Position numbers and translations under genes: made by a program. A DNA stretch of 53,279 nt from the NCBI GenBank assembly GCA_964622715.1, contig CAZURR010000006.1, forward strand, positions 1 through 53,279, read 5' to 3'. Shown here piece by piece: positions 22,491 through 31,664 of the stretch (position 1 is its first letter; the number at the start of each line of letters is the position of its first letter). The notes beneath the pieces are model-generated. The model had not been told where the DNA came from. It did no database searches and was given only the letters and a program-made list of their open reading frames with translations. This DNA comes from Hyphomicrobium_A sp964622715 (GTDB lineage Bacteria > Pseudomonadota > Alphaproteobacteria > Rhizobiales > Hyphomicrobiaceae).

Positions 22491-25259
22491 GTGGCAGAGA
22501 GCACCGACGACGAACGGCCAGGCGGTAAAGAGCCAAGTGACATCCGCCCGGTGTTGATCTCCGACGAGATGAAGCGCTCGTACCTCGAGTACGCGATGAG
22601 CGTGATCGTCTCGCGCGCGCTTCCCGATGTGCGCGACGGACTCAAACCCGTTCACCGGCGAATCCTCTACGCCATGAGCGAAATGGGTCTGGAGCCCAAC
22701 AAGAAACACATGAAGTCGGCGCGCGTCGTGGGCGAGGTGATGGGCAAGTTTCACCCGCACGGCAACATGGCGATCTATGACGCGCTTGTGCGCCTGGCTC
22801 AGGATTTCTCTATGCGCCTGCCGCTGGTCGATGGCCAAGGCAACTTCGGATCAGTCGACGGCGATCCGCCGGCGGCTGAACGCTACACCGAATGCCGTCT
22901 CGCTAAAGTATCGATGGCGCTGCTCGACGATATTGACAAGGACACGGTCGATTTCCGCGAGAATTACGACGGCACGCTGCAGGAACCGTGTGTGCTTCCG
23001 GCAAAATATCCTAATTTGCTTGTCAATGGCGCGGGCGGCATTGCCGTCGGCATGGCAACCAACATTCCCCCGCATAACTTGGGCGAAGTGATCGATGCGT
23101 GCCTGGCACGCCTCGATAACCCTGAAATCTCGATTGATGAGCTGTGCGAGATCGTTCCGGGACCCGACTTCCCGACGGGTGCTCTTATATTGGGGCGGAC
23201 CGGTATCCTTTCCGCCTATCACAAGAGCCGCGGTTCCATTGTCATGCGCGCGAAGGTCGAGGTGGAGGACATCCGCAAGGACCGCGAAGCGCTGATCATC
23301 TCGGCAATCCCCTATCAGGTCAACAAACGCACGCTTATCGAAAAAATCGCCGATCTTGTGCGCGAAAAACGCATTGAAGGGATCTCCGATATTTGGGACG
23401 AGTCGAACAGAGAGGGCATGCGAGTCGTCATTGAGCTCAAGCGCGATGCCGTAGCTGATGTCGTTCTAAACCAGCTGTGGCGTTACTCGGACCTGCAGAC
23501 GACGTTCGGCGCTAACATGCTTGCTATTAATGGCGGACGCCCTGAGAGCCTGAACATCAAAGACATGGTGGAGGCCTTCACTGCTTTCCGCGAAGAGGTG
23601 GTGAGCCGGCGCACGAAGCATCTGTTGTCGAAAGCGCGTGAGCGCGCGCACGTCCTCGTCGGCCTTGCTATCGCGGTCGCCAATATCGACGAAGTAATCA
23701 AGCTTATTCGTCAAGCACCAAGCCCGTCTGATGCGCGCGAGAAGTTGATGGAACGGGATTGGCCGGCGCGCGACGTTGCCCCGCTCGTCGAACTCATCGC
23801 TGACCCGCGCCACAAGGTGTCCGACAAGGGCACATACCGGCTCTCCGAAGAGCAGGCCAAGGCCATTCTAGAGCTGCGTCTAGCCCGTCTCACCGCGCTG
23901 GGGCGCGACGAGATTGGAGATGAGCTCAAGAAGATCGGTGACGAAATCAAAGAGTATCTCGCCATTCTCGGCTCGCGCCTACGGATCGTCGAGATAATCA
24001 AGAAAGAGCTGAACGACCTGAAGGCGGAGTTTGCAACACCGCGCAAAACGGAGATCGTCGATATCGAGGGTGAGGTCGAGGACGAGGACCTCATCCAGCG
24101 CGAGGACTGCGTGGTGACGGTATCCTTGAAGGGCTACATCAAGCGCGTGCCACTTGCGACCTACCGGGCGCAGCGGCGTGGTGGCAAGGGCCGCTCAGGC
24201 ATGACCACGCGCGAAGAAGATGTTGTCACGAAGATCTTTATCGCTTCGACGCACACGCCCGTGTTGTTCTTTTCCTCACGCGGCATGTGCTATCGTATGA
24301 AGGTTTGGCGGCTACCGGCTGCAACACCGCAAGCGATCGGAAAGGCACTCGTTAATCTGTTGCCGCTGGCCCAAGGCGAGGTGATTACCTCAATCCTTCC
24401 ACTGCCAGAGGACCCTGAGACTTGGAAGGCGTTGCAGCTCACATTCGCCACGCGTTCGGGTAATGTACGTCGCAATGCGCTGTCCGATTTCGAGAACATC
24501 AACCGCAATGGCAAGATCGCCATGAAGCTCGGCGAGGGCGATCGCATCGTTGCAGTCGACATTTGCATGCCGGAGGACGACGTTCTTTTGACGACGATGC
24601 GGGGACAGTGCATCCGTTTCTTGCTCAACGACGCGGTGCGACTGTTCAAAGGGCGTGAATCAGATGGCGTGCGCGGCATAAAGCTCGACAAGGGCGATGA
24701 GGTCATCTCAATGGCGATCCTCACGCACGTTGACGCGGAGGCGCCTGAGCGTGCGGCCTATCTGAAACAGGCAACGATGCTGCGCCGGGCGCAAGGCGAG
24801 GACGTCGGTGACTCCGAAGCAGACGTGGCCGCGGAAGATGGCGGCGGCGCTGAGGCTGAGTTGACGCCGGGGCGCTTTGCAGAGCTTGGCGCGAAGGAAC
24901 AATTCGTTCTGACGGTTTCGGAAAAGGGCTATGGCAAGCGATCCTCGTCGTACGAGTACCGGACGTCGGGACGTGGCGGCAAAGGTATTGTCGCCATGGT
25001 GGTCAACGAGCGCAATGGTCCACTGATTGCCTCGTTCCCGGTTGCTGAAACTGATCAGATCATGCTGGTGACCGACGGTGGCCAGCTGATCCGCTGTCCC
25101 GTCAACGACGTTCGCATTGCTGGCCGCAATACCCAGGGTGTGACGATCTTTAAGACCGATGCAGACGAGCGCGTCGTCTCCGTCGAGCACATCCCTGATG
25201 AAGGCGGTGATGACGAAGGGAACGGCGACGACAACGGTGACGAGCCGGCCGTTGAATAG
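22491..25259 (+). CDS. gyrA: DNA gyrase subunit A
   Basis: A 922-residue protein starting with GTG. The breakage-reunion domain has the catalytic tyrosine in AAERYTECRL (Tyr132, E. coli Tyr122). The C-terminal beta-pinwheel carries the gyrase-type GyrA box QRRGGKGRSG, followed by further blades and an acidic tail (DDEGNGDDNGDE). It introduces negative supercoils with GyrB. In the quinolone pocket the sequence is HPHGNMAIYD: Asn92 and Met93 replace E. coli Asp82 and Ser83, while Asp97 (Asp87) is kept. An acidic insert (about residues 770-790, EDVGDSEADVAAEDGGG) separates two pinwheel blades. coaD follows after 245 nt, in which I see no gene. Confidence 0.97.
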   Translation: MAESTDDERPGGKEPSDIRPVLISDEMKRSYLEYAMSVIVSRALPDVRDGLKPVHRRILYAMSEMGLEPNKKHMKSARVVGEVMGKFHPHGNMAIYDALVRLAQDFSMRLPLVDGQGNFGSVDGDPPAAERYTECRLAKVSMALLDDIDKDTVDFRENYDGTLQEPCVLPAKYPNLLVNGAGGIAVGMATNIPPHNLGEVIDACLARLDNPEISIDELCEIVPGPDFPTGALILGRTGILSAYHKSRGSIVMRAKVEVEDIRKDREALIISAIPYQVNKRTLIEKIADLVREKRIEGISDIWDESNREGMRVVIELKRDAVADVVLNQLWRYSDLQTTFGANMLAINGGRPESLNIKDMVEAFTAFREEVVSRRTKHLLSKARERAHVLVGLAIAVANIDEVIKLIRQAPSPSDAREKLMERDWPARDVAPLVELIADPRHKVSDKGTYRLSEEQAKAILELRLARLTALGRDEIGDELKKIGDEIKEYLAILGSRLRIVEIIKKELNDLKAEFATPRKTEIVDIEGEVEDEDLIQREDCVVTVSLKGYIKRVPLATYRAQRRGGKGRSGMTTREEDVVTKIFIASTHTPVLFFSSRGMCYRMKVWRLPAATPQAIGKALVNLLPLAQGEVITSILPLPEDPETWKALQLTFATRSGNVRRNALSDFENINRNGKIAMKLGEGDRIVAVDICMPEDDVLLTTMRGQCIRFLLNDAVRLFKGRESDGVRGIKLDKGDEVISMAILTHVDAEAPERAAYLKQATMLRRAQGEDVGDSEADVAAEDGGGAEAELTPGRFAELGAKEQFVLTVSEKGYGKRSSSYEYRTSGRGGKGIVAMVVNERNGPLIASFPVAETDQIMLVTDGGQLIRCPVNDVRIAGRNTQGVTIFKTDADERVVSVEHIPDEGGDDEGNGDDNGDEPAVE

Positions 25260-25504
25260 TCGCGAATGGCCTCCGATACCGGCCTATCGATCATCAGCAC
25301 CGGCCTCGGTTGCGAACTTTATCTTGAAGATGTTTTGGGGCGGCGCTCGCAATCGCCTCTCGTAAAGCAAGCCCCAAGCAACATTCATTATTGGCCTCGG
25401 TGCAATGGTACACAGGGCATTTTGTTTATGGGTGCGCGATAGATCGTTGTGCCGAGCCGTCCCTTCACGATAAGACAGATGAATCATAAACCGTTTGGGC
25501 CCAA

Positions 25505-26008
25505 ATGACTCGCATCGGTTTCTATTCAGGTTCTTTCGATCCCGTCACACTCGGCCACACCGATGTGATCGAACGGGCATGCCGGCTCGTTGACGGGCTG
25601 GTGATAGGCATCGGCGTGCATCCCGCCAAGTCGCCGCTTTTCAATGCCGATGAGCGCATCGCCATGTTGAGCGCGGAGACGAAGCCAATTGCGCATGCAA
25701 CGGGTACGAGCGTCGAGATCGTCACCTTCTCGAACTTGGCGGTCGAGGCCGCAGGGTCGCACAAGGCAAGCGTGATTTTCCGTGGCCTGCGTGATGGAAG
25801 TGATTTCGACTACGAGATGCAGATGGCGGGCATGAATGGAGCGATGGCGCCTGATATCCAAACCGTTTTTGTCGCTGCCTCACCAAACGTTCGGCATATC
25901 GCAGCTAATCTTGTGCGTCAGATTGCTTTATTGGGGGGCGACCCATCGGCTTTCGTTTCCGAGGCTGTCGCGCAGCGGCTAAAGGCGAAAACGTCGCCTG
26001 GTAATTAA
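25505..26008 (+). CDS. coaD: Phosphopantetheine adenylyltransferase
   Basis: A 167-residue nucleotidyltransferase that makes dephospho-CoA from 4'-phosphopantetheine and ATP, the penultimate step of CoA synthesis. The family nucleotide-binding motif GSFDPVTLGHTDVIERA (9-25, with the T/HxGH signature) is followed by FRGLRDGSDFDYEMQMAGMN and a C-terminal motif ASPNVRHIAANLVRQIA. The length is normal. It is the first of the coaD - cyclophilin - cyclophilin series, an arrangement common in Hyphomicrobiales. Confidence 0.96.
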   Translation: MTRIGFYSGSFDPVTLGHTDVIERACRLVDGLVIGIGVHPAKSPLFNADERIAMLSAETKPIAHATGTSVEIVTFSNLAVEAAGSHKASVIFRGLRDGSDFDYEMQMAGMNGAMAPDIQTVFVAASPNVRHIAANLVRQIALLGGDPSAFVSEAVAQRLKAKTSPGN

Positions 26009-26144
26009 TATGTTGCGCAGCACAACGCTGCGAGACGTTGCGGGCCGCGCGCTAAAGAGCGATAACGTCGGCAGCCAAGGCCACTTGCGGGGCTCCCATA
26101 TGTAACCCGTGCCCCCATGAAATCAAGAAATGGGAGACGTCCCC

Positions 26145-26690
26145 ATGCGCTTTTTCGCAAATCTCGCATTGTCAATTTTTATGATCTTAGGTACCTCCTG
26201 CTCGGAGCTGCCCAAGTGGGGAGATCCGACAAATATTCTCGTTATCGAACTCAAAGACGGCCCTGTGCTCGTGAAGCTGCGCCCGGACCTTGCGCCTAAA
26301 CACGTGGAGCGTGTCAAGCAGTTGGCCAAGGAAGGCTTCTATGACGGCATCAAATTCCATCGCGTCATTGATGGCTTTATGGCGCAGACGGGCGACCCGA
26401 CAGGAACGGGTACTGGTGGTTCGAACTATGCCGACCTGCCAGCGGAGTTTTCTCAGGAACCCTTCAAGCGTGGCACGATTGGCGCTGCGCGTACCGCCGA
26501 CCCCGATAGCGCCAACAGCCAGTTCTTTATTTGCTTTAATGATACCGGCTGCAGCGGGCTCAACGGCCAGTATACGGTTTGGGGTCAGGTGATCGAGGGC
26601 ATGGAGCACGTCGACAACGTGGCCAAGGGCGAGCCGCCGCCCATCCCCGACATTATGCGAAAGGTCCATGTAAAGGCCGATGCGAAATAG
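26145..26690 (+). CDS. Exported peptidyl-prolyl cis-trans isomerase (cyclophilin)
   Basis: A 181-residue product. I choose ATG 26145, since GGGAG precedes it and a signal peptide follows (MRFFANLALSIFMILGTSCSE). The Cys at position 19 may be a lipidation site, although the lipobox is imperfect. The cyclophilin domain contains FHRVIDGFMAQTGDPTGTGTGG and ANSQFFICF, with the catalytic Arg in FHRV. It isomerises X-Pro bonds in periplasmic proteins. It is a tandem paralogue of the next gene, which lacks a signal peptide. Confidence 0.92.
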   Translation: MRFFANLALSIFMILGTSCSELPKWGDPTNILVIELKDGPVLVKLRPDLAPKHVERVKQLAKEGFYDGIKFHRVIDGFMAQTGDPTGTGTGGSNYADLPAEFSQEPFKRGTIGAARTADPDSANSQFFICFNDTGCSGLNGQYTVWGQVIEGMEHVDNVAKGEPPPIPDIMRKVHVKADAK

Positions 26691-26814
26691 GCATCGTGCC
26701 GACCGGTATGCATGGTGCTTGTAGCGCCAATCGTGTTGGATTGGCAGGCGTTTCGTTGACGCTTTCCTTTCCGCGACGAGCCAGTTCAATAAATGCTTCC
26801 CCACGGAGATCGCG

Positions 26815-27291
26815 ATGACCACATATGATGACCCCGAGAATACGCTCCTTGTCGACACCACCAAAGGGCGCATCGTAATAGCGCTCAAGCCGGATCTAGC
26901 GCCCAAGCACGTGGAGCGGATCAAGAAGCTCGCGCGTGAAGGATTCTACGACGGTATTGTATTCCACCGCGTGATTGAGGGCTTCATGGCGCAGACCGGT
27001 TGCCCCAAGGGAACGGGGACTGGCAGCTCGGACTATCCGAATCTGGCGGCCGAGTTCAATGCAGAGCCGCACGTACGCGGCGTGTGCTCCATGGCGCGGT
27101 CGCAGAATCCCGACAGCGCCAACAGCCAATTCTTTATTTGCTTTGATGATGCGACCTTTCTCGACGGTAAGTACACCGCATGGGGCAAGGTGATCGAAGG
27201 CATGGAGAGCGTCGACAAGGTTAAGCGGGGCGAGCCGGTGGTTGATCCCGACAAGATGGTGACCGTGAAGGTTGCTGCTGACGTGGAATAG
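26815..27291 (+). CDS. Cytoplasmic peptidyl-prolyl cis-trans isomerase (cyclophilin)
   Basis: A 158-residue single-domain cyclophilin without signal peptide. Active-site segments FHRVIEGFMAQTGCPKGTGTG and ANSQFFICFDDATFLDGKYTAWG are intact. A GGAG site lies upstream of ATG 26815. It accelerates proline isomerisation in the cytosol. It follows its exported paralogue by 124 nt and is about 60% similar by eye, so an old tandem duplication with differential targeting is likely. Confidence 0.93.
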   Translation: MTTYDDPENTLLVDTTKGRIVIALKPDLAPKHVERIKKLAREGFYDGIVFHRVIEGFMAQTGCPKGTGTGSSDYPNLAAEFNAEPHVRGVCSMARSQNPDSANSQFFICFDDATFLDGKYTAWGKVIEGMESVDKVKRGEPVVDPDKMVTVKVAADVE

Positions 27292-27371
27292 GTAGCCACC
27301 TGAAATTCGCTACCGCTAGATCTCGGTGTCATTTTCTCATGGCATGAAATGCTGCGGAGAAAAATGCAGCC

Positions 27372-28157
27372 ATGATCGGTAACAATGACGACGCCGACCG
27401 TGCCGCCGTGCGGGAGCATTACGCTTCGGCTGCCGTTCAAATAGCGCCAGACGCGACGGCGCCCAGAGATGCTTACTGTGCGCCAACCTGTTGCGGCGGA
27501 GATTCATCTACCTCGCAGAAGTTGGGTTACAGCGCTGAGGACCTTGCGAAAGTGCCGGAAGGCGCCGACTTGGGGCTGGGGTGCGGGAATCCGCAGGCCA
27601 TCGCTTCGCTTGCCCCAGGAGAAACGGTTCTCGACCTCGGCGCAGGTGCCGGCTTCGATAGCTTTCTTGCCGCGCGTCGCGTGGGATTAAGCGGTCGCGT
27701 TATTGGCGTCGACATGCCGGCGGAGATGGTCGCCAAGGCGCGCAACAGTGGCGCCCGGGCAGGGTTTGAGAACGTCGAATTTCGTCTTGGCGAGATTGAG
27801 CATTTACCGGTTGCGGACTCGATCATCGACGTAATCATGTCGAACTGCGTGATCAATCTTTCGCCGCAAAAGCAGGCGGCTTTCGACGAAGCCTTTCGGG
27901 TCTTGAAGCCTGGTGGCCGGCTGGCGATCTCAGATGTCGTCGCCACGGCGCCGATGCCTGAAGTTCTGGCGAATTCCATCGTGGCGCTTGCGGGATGCAT
28001 CGCTGGCGCCGCGCTGATCGATGAACTCAAAGCCATGCTCGCGAAAGCAGGGTTCACAGGGATCGAGATTACGATCAACGAGCAGAGCGCAGAATTTATC
28101 CGCGATTGGTTGCCGGGAAGTGGCGCGGAAAACTATGTGGTTTCGGCGATTATTTAG
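27372..28157 (+). CDS. arsM: Arsenite S-adenosylmethionine methyltransferase
   Basis: A 261-residue class I methyltransferase with the ArsM hallmarks: an N-terminal Cys cluster (C36, C40, C41), the start block LGYSAEDLAKVPEGADLGLGCGNP, SAM motif I VLDLGAGAGFDSFLA (87-101), GVDMPAEM, and two arsenic-binding cysteines 50 residues apart (C159 in SNCVINLSP, C209 in AGCIAGA). It converts As(III) to mono-, di- and trimethylarsenicals. No arsR, arsC or arsenite pump is adjacent, so the gene stands as an orphan between the cyclophilins and a TPR gene. The missing ArsR operator suggests constitutive or unlinked control. Confidence 0.92.
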   Translation: MIGNNDDADRAAVREHYASAAVQIAPDATAPRDAYCAPTCCGGDSSTSQKLGYSAEDLAKVPEGADLGLGCGNPQAIASLAPGETVLDLGAGAGFDSFLAARRVGLSGRVIGVDMPAEMVAKARNSGARAGFENVEFRLGEIEHLPVADSIIDVIMSNCVINLSPQKQAAFDEAFRVLKPGGRLAISDVVATAPMPEVLANSIVALAGCIAGAALIDELKAMLAKAGFTGIEITINEQSAEFIRDWLPGSGAENYVVSAII

Positions 28158-28337
28158 GCCGTGAAGGCACTCTGACGAGAACCGGCTTGCCGACATGACG
28201 TCAGATTGCGGCGTTGTTCCCTGGGGAACAGCCGGCGCTTCAAATATTTGGAAGACATTTCCCCTGGCCATGATCCGACGTGCGCACTGCTGTGGTGGCG
28301 GTGGTATCGTCACGGAGCATGTTCGCGAGGACCGGAA

Positions 28338-29285
28338 ATGTTGAACCAAGCTCGTGTTTTCACGTTGCTAATCCTGTCTGTCGGGCTGGCCAGCCCAAGC
28401 TTCGCCGGCATGAAACGAGACCTCTCCGACTGCAACGCATCTGACCGCGAGCGCGGCGCCGCAGCCTGTACACGCGTGATCAACAGTGGGCGGCTTCCAC
28501 GAAGTCAATTCTACATTGGCTACTTCAATCGTGCCGCGGCTTACAAAAAAGCTGGAAAAGACAATAGCGCGCTCGACGACCTAAACCGGGTTGTGAAATT
28601 GCGACCGCGTTTTGCTAAAGCACTCTACGCTCGCGCGCTCACCCAGCATGATCTCGGCGCCCTGGACGATGCGCTTGCCGATATGGACCGTTTCATAGAG
28701 CTCAAACCCGATAATTGGTCAGCCTATTACACCCGCGCTGTCTTACGTCGTAAACTGGATGACCCCGACCGAGCAATTGCCGATCTCGATAAGGCAGCCT
28801 CGTTGAACCCCAAATCGACCGATGTGGAACTCATGCATGCGCTGACGCAGTCCGATAGGGGCGAGCATGGGGCGGCCAAGACCGAAATTGACAAACTCGT
28901 TGCAGCGCGCTCCAGCGACGCCACGGCCTACTATGCCCGCGCCCTCGTTGCTTTTCGCCAGCACCAGTTCGATGCCGCGGATGCCGATATCGATAAGGCG
29001 CTCGCGATCAAAAAGAACTTTGCCGCGGCGCATACTTTGAGGGGCCGTGTTTTCGAAAAGCGCGGCAAAATTGCTGATGCAAGGACGAGCTTTCGGAAAG
29101 CGCTCGCTGCGCCAGCCGAGTTCTTCGACGGCAAGGCAGCGCACGCGATCGCGCGCCAGCGTCTTGGACAGAGGAAAGGCCCGGGAGAAGACGAGCTCGC
29201 ACTTCAGTCAAATCCTGTTCGGCTCGGCTGCCGGCGCTTCGTCCCAGCGGTTGGCATGACGTTGCCATTCGATTGCAACGAATGA
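28338..29285 (+). CDS. Secreted tetratricopeptide-repeat protein
   Basis: A 315-residue protein. ATG 28338 follows GAGG and opens a signal peptide (MLNQARVFTLLILSVGLASPSFAG); upstream in-frame codons are not used. Six or so TPR units follow, such as YFNRAAAYKKAGKDNSALDDLNRVVKLRP and ALYARALTQHDLGALDDALADMDRFIELKP. Two N-terminal cysteines (SDCNASDRERGAAACTRVI) form the cap common in Rhizobiales periplasmic TPR proteins. The role is probably protein-protein scaffolding in the periplasm; the partner is unknown. It is related in design to the TPR gene at 35511-36023. Confidence 0.85.
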   Translation: MLNQARVFTLLILSVGLASPSFAGMKRDLSDCNASDRERGAAACTRVINSGRLPRSQFYIGYFNRAAAYKKAGKDNSALDDLNRVVKLRPRFAKALYARALTQHDLGALDDALADMDRFIELKPDNWSAYYTRAVLRRKLDDPDRAIADLDKAASLNPKSTDVELMHALTQSDRGEHGAAKTEIDKLVAARSSDATAYYARALVAFRQHQFDAADADIDKALAIKKNFAAAHTLRGRVFEKRGKIADARTSFRKALAAPAEFFDGKAAHAIARQRLGQRKGPGEDELALQSNPVRLGCRRFVPAVGMTLPFDCNE

Positions 29286-29432
29286 TCATCGCCTCTTGTA
29301 GAAATATACAACTTCAGGATCTCGTGATGCTATCTGCCACGTTGCTCCTACTAACATTGTGCATCCAGATCGTAAGGAAGGGCTGGCGCGCGCCGGCGCC
29401 GCATGGCACATGGGCTGCGGCCCGGAACTTCC

Positions 29433-30518
29433 ATGCGAACAGATCTTTTCGACTTCGAGCTTCCACAGAACAGGATCGCGCTCCACCCAGTGAGCCCGCG
29501 CGATGCTGCGCGTCTCCTAATGGTGTGGCCGGAACCTCGTTTCGAGGACCGGATCGTAAGAGAGCTACCCCAGCTGTTGCACGCCGGCGACGCGCTCGTC
29601 TTCAATGATACGCGCGTGATTTCTGCCGCGCTTGAAGGTGTGCGAACGCGCGGCGCGTTGCAAGCAAATGTCGCCGTGACGCTCATAGAGCGCGTCAGTC
29701 CGAGCCGCTGGCGTGCCTTGGCTCGGCCGGCCAAGCGGCTGAAGGAGGACGATCGGCTTTCCTTGGGACATTCGGGCAATGCGTGCCATGCCGGCGTGCT
29801 CGACGCCACCGTTGCCGCTAAGGGCGACGAAGGTGAATGCGAGCTTAGCTTCGATCTTGGAGGGGCGGACCTCGACTTGGCCATCGCCGCTGTGGGTGAG
29901 ATGCCACTGCCGCCCTATATTGCCGGGCGGCGGCACGCTGAAGACATCGACCGGACCGACTATCAAACTATCTATGCAGCGCACGACGGCGCGGTTGCAG
30001 CGCCAACGGCGGGCTTGCACTTCACGCCGCAGCTAATGGACGCCCTTGACGCCCGCGGCGTCTCTCGCCACTTCGTGACGCTGCATGTGGGCGCCGGCAC
30101 GTTTCTTCCCGTGAAGGCGGACGACACGAGCCGACATAAGATGCACGCAGAGTGGGGTGAGGTCTCAAACGAGACGGCTGCTGCGCTCAACGCCGTGCGC
30201 GCTGGTGGCGGCCGCATCGTGGCCGTGGGGACGACCTCGCTGCGCTTGCTTGAAAGCGCGGTGCGGAATGGTGAAATACAACCCTTCCGCGGCAGCACGG
30301 ATATTTTCATCACGCCTAGCTATTGCTTCCGCGCTGTCGATGTTCTTATGACCAACTTTCACTTGCCGCGTTCAACGCTCTTTATGCTGGTCGCGGCCTT
30401 CTGCGGCCTCGACGTGATGAAGGATGCCTATGCCCATGCGGTCAGCTCAGGCTACCGATTTTACTCGTATGGCGACGCCTGCTTGCTCTTTCCCGCGAAC
30501 AGCGCAATTGAGGGCTGA
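29433..30518 (+). CDS. queA: S-adenosylmethionine:tRNA ribosyltransferase-isomerase
   Basis: A 361-residue enzyme that transfers and isomerises the ribosyl part of SAM onto 7-aminomethyl-7-deazaguanine at tRNA position 34, forming epoxyqueuosine. The start ATG 29433 gives the family N-terminus MRTDLFDFELPQNRIALHP. Other conserved blocks are DALVFNDTRVI, GEMPLPPYI, TAGLHFTPQL, HVGAGTFLPV and TNFHLPRSTLFMLVAAFCG. The length is normal. Six nucleotides separate it from tgt, so the two queuosine genes are co-transcribed. Confidence 0.97.
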   Translation: MRTDLFDFELPQNRIALHPVSPRDAARLLMVWPEPRFEDRIVRELPQLLHAGDALVFNDTRVISAALEGVRTRGALQANVAVTLIERVSPSRWRALARPAKRLKEDDRLSLGHSGNACHAGVLDATVAAKGDEGECELSFDLGGADLDLAIAAVGEMPLPPYIAGRRHAEDIDRTDYQTIYAAHDGAVAAPTAGLHFTPQLMDALDARGVSRHFVTLHVGAGTFLPVKADDTSRHKMHAEWGEVSNETAAALNAVRAGGGRIVAVGTTSLRLLESAVRNGEIQPFRGSTDIFITPSYCFRAVDVLMTNFHLPRSTLFMLVAAFCGLDVMKDAYAHAVSSGYRFYSYGDACLLFPANSAIEG

Positions 30519-30524
30519 GTTGAC

Positions 30525-31664
30525 ATGCAGGACGTAATGTCCCGGTTCGGCTATCGTAAGATTGCGCAAGACGGTGCGGCCCGGCGTGGCGAGATTGTAA
30601 CGCCACGCGGCATCATCCGCACGCCGGCGTTTATGCCTGTTGGCACCGGAGCGACCGTCAAAGCGCTCTACCCTGAGCAGGTCAAGGCTGCAGGTGCTGA
30701 CATCGTCCTCGCCAACACCTATCACCTGATGCTGCGCCCTGGCGCGGAAAGCATCGCGAGGCTCGGCGGGCTGCATTCCTTTATGCGATGGGATGGGCCG
30801 ATCCTCACCGACTCAGGTGGCTTCCAGGTCATGTCGCTCGGCAAGCTGCGCCAGATCAGCGAGGAGGGCGTAAACTTCCAGTCGCATCTGGACGGGACGC
30901 GGCACATGCTTTCGCCTGAACGCGCCATTCAGATCCAGTGTCTGCTTGGGGCTGACATCCAAATGCAGCTTGACGAGTGCATCGAACTTCCTGCGGAGCG
31001 GCGTGAGGTCGAGCGCGCGATGGAGCTCTCTGTTCGCTGGGCGGAGCGCTCTCGCACAGCGTTCGACAGGCTGGCAAAGCCCGGCCAGGCCCTTTTTGCG
31101 ATTGTGCAGGGGGGAACGGACGAAGCACTGCGGCAGCGTTCCGCTGAGGCGCTAATTTCCATGGACTTGCCCGGCTTCGCCGTCGGCGGACTGGCCGTTG
31201 GCGAAAGCCATGACGTTATGCTCGCCACGCTGGAATGCGTAACGACGCTACTGCCCGAAGAGAAACCGCGCTACCTAATGGGTGTTGGCACGCCGCTCGA
31301 TCTCATTGAGTCGGTGGCACGCGGGGTCGACATGTTTGATTGCGTGCTGCCGACGCGCAATGGCCGCCATGGTCTCGCGTTCACCTGGCAGGGGCGCCTC
31401 AACCTGAAGAACGCCTGCCACGCGGAGGATATCGCCCCGCTTGATCCGCAAAGCGCATGCCCAGCTGCGCGGGACTACTCACGCGCTTATCTGCATCACC
31501 TGATCAAGTCGGGTGAGTACTTGGGTTCGATGTTGCTCTCGTGGGCAAATACCGCGTTCTATCAAGAACTTATGGCAGCCATGCGCTCAAGCATCGCTGA
31601 GGACCGCTTCACGTCGTGGGCGGCAGAGATGAAGGCGAAGCTGACGCAGGCGATGGAAACCTAA
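30525..31664 (+). CDS. tgt: Queuine/preQ1 tRNA-guanine transglycosylase
   Basis: A 379-residue enzyme that exchanges G34 of GUN-anticodon tRNAs for preQ1. Catalytic features are visible: ILTDSGGFQVMSL (Asp general base region), GGLAVGES, and FDCVLPTRNGRHG with the nucleophile Asp. In the zinc-site region the E. coli pattern CxCxxC...H reads SACPAARDYSRAYLHH, so only one of the three cysteines remains; the His is kept. It lies 6 nt behind queA. Its stop codon overlaps that of the convergent DMT gene. Confidence 0.96.
   Translation: MQDVMSRFGYRKIAQDGAARRGEIVTPRGIIRTPAFMPVGTGATVKALYPEQVKAAGADIVLANTYHLMLRPGAESIARLGGLHSFMRWDGPILTDSGGFQVMSLGKLRQISEEGVNFQSHLDGTRHMLSPERAIQIQCLLGADIQMQLDECIELPAERREVERAMELSVRWAERSRTAFDRLAKPGQALFAIVQGGTDEALRQRSAEALISMDLPGFAVGGLAVGESHDVMLATLECVTTLLPEEKPRYLMGVGTPLDLIESVARGVDMFDCVLPTRNGRHGLAFTWQGRLNLKNACHAEDIAPLDPQSACPAARDYSRAYLHHLIKSGEYLGSMLLSWANTAFYQELMAAMRSSIAEDRFTSWAAEMKAKLTQAMET

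Noticed and set aside
26417..26425. T-loop-like GGTTCGAA of a tRNA gene
   Set aside because: It lies inside the cyclophilin reading frame and no acceptor or anticodon stems surround it. No tRNA gene was found.
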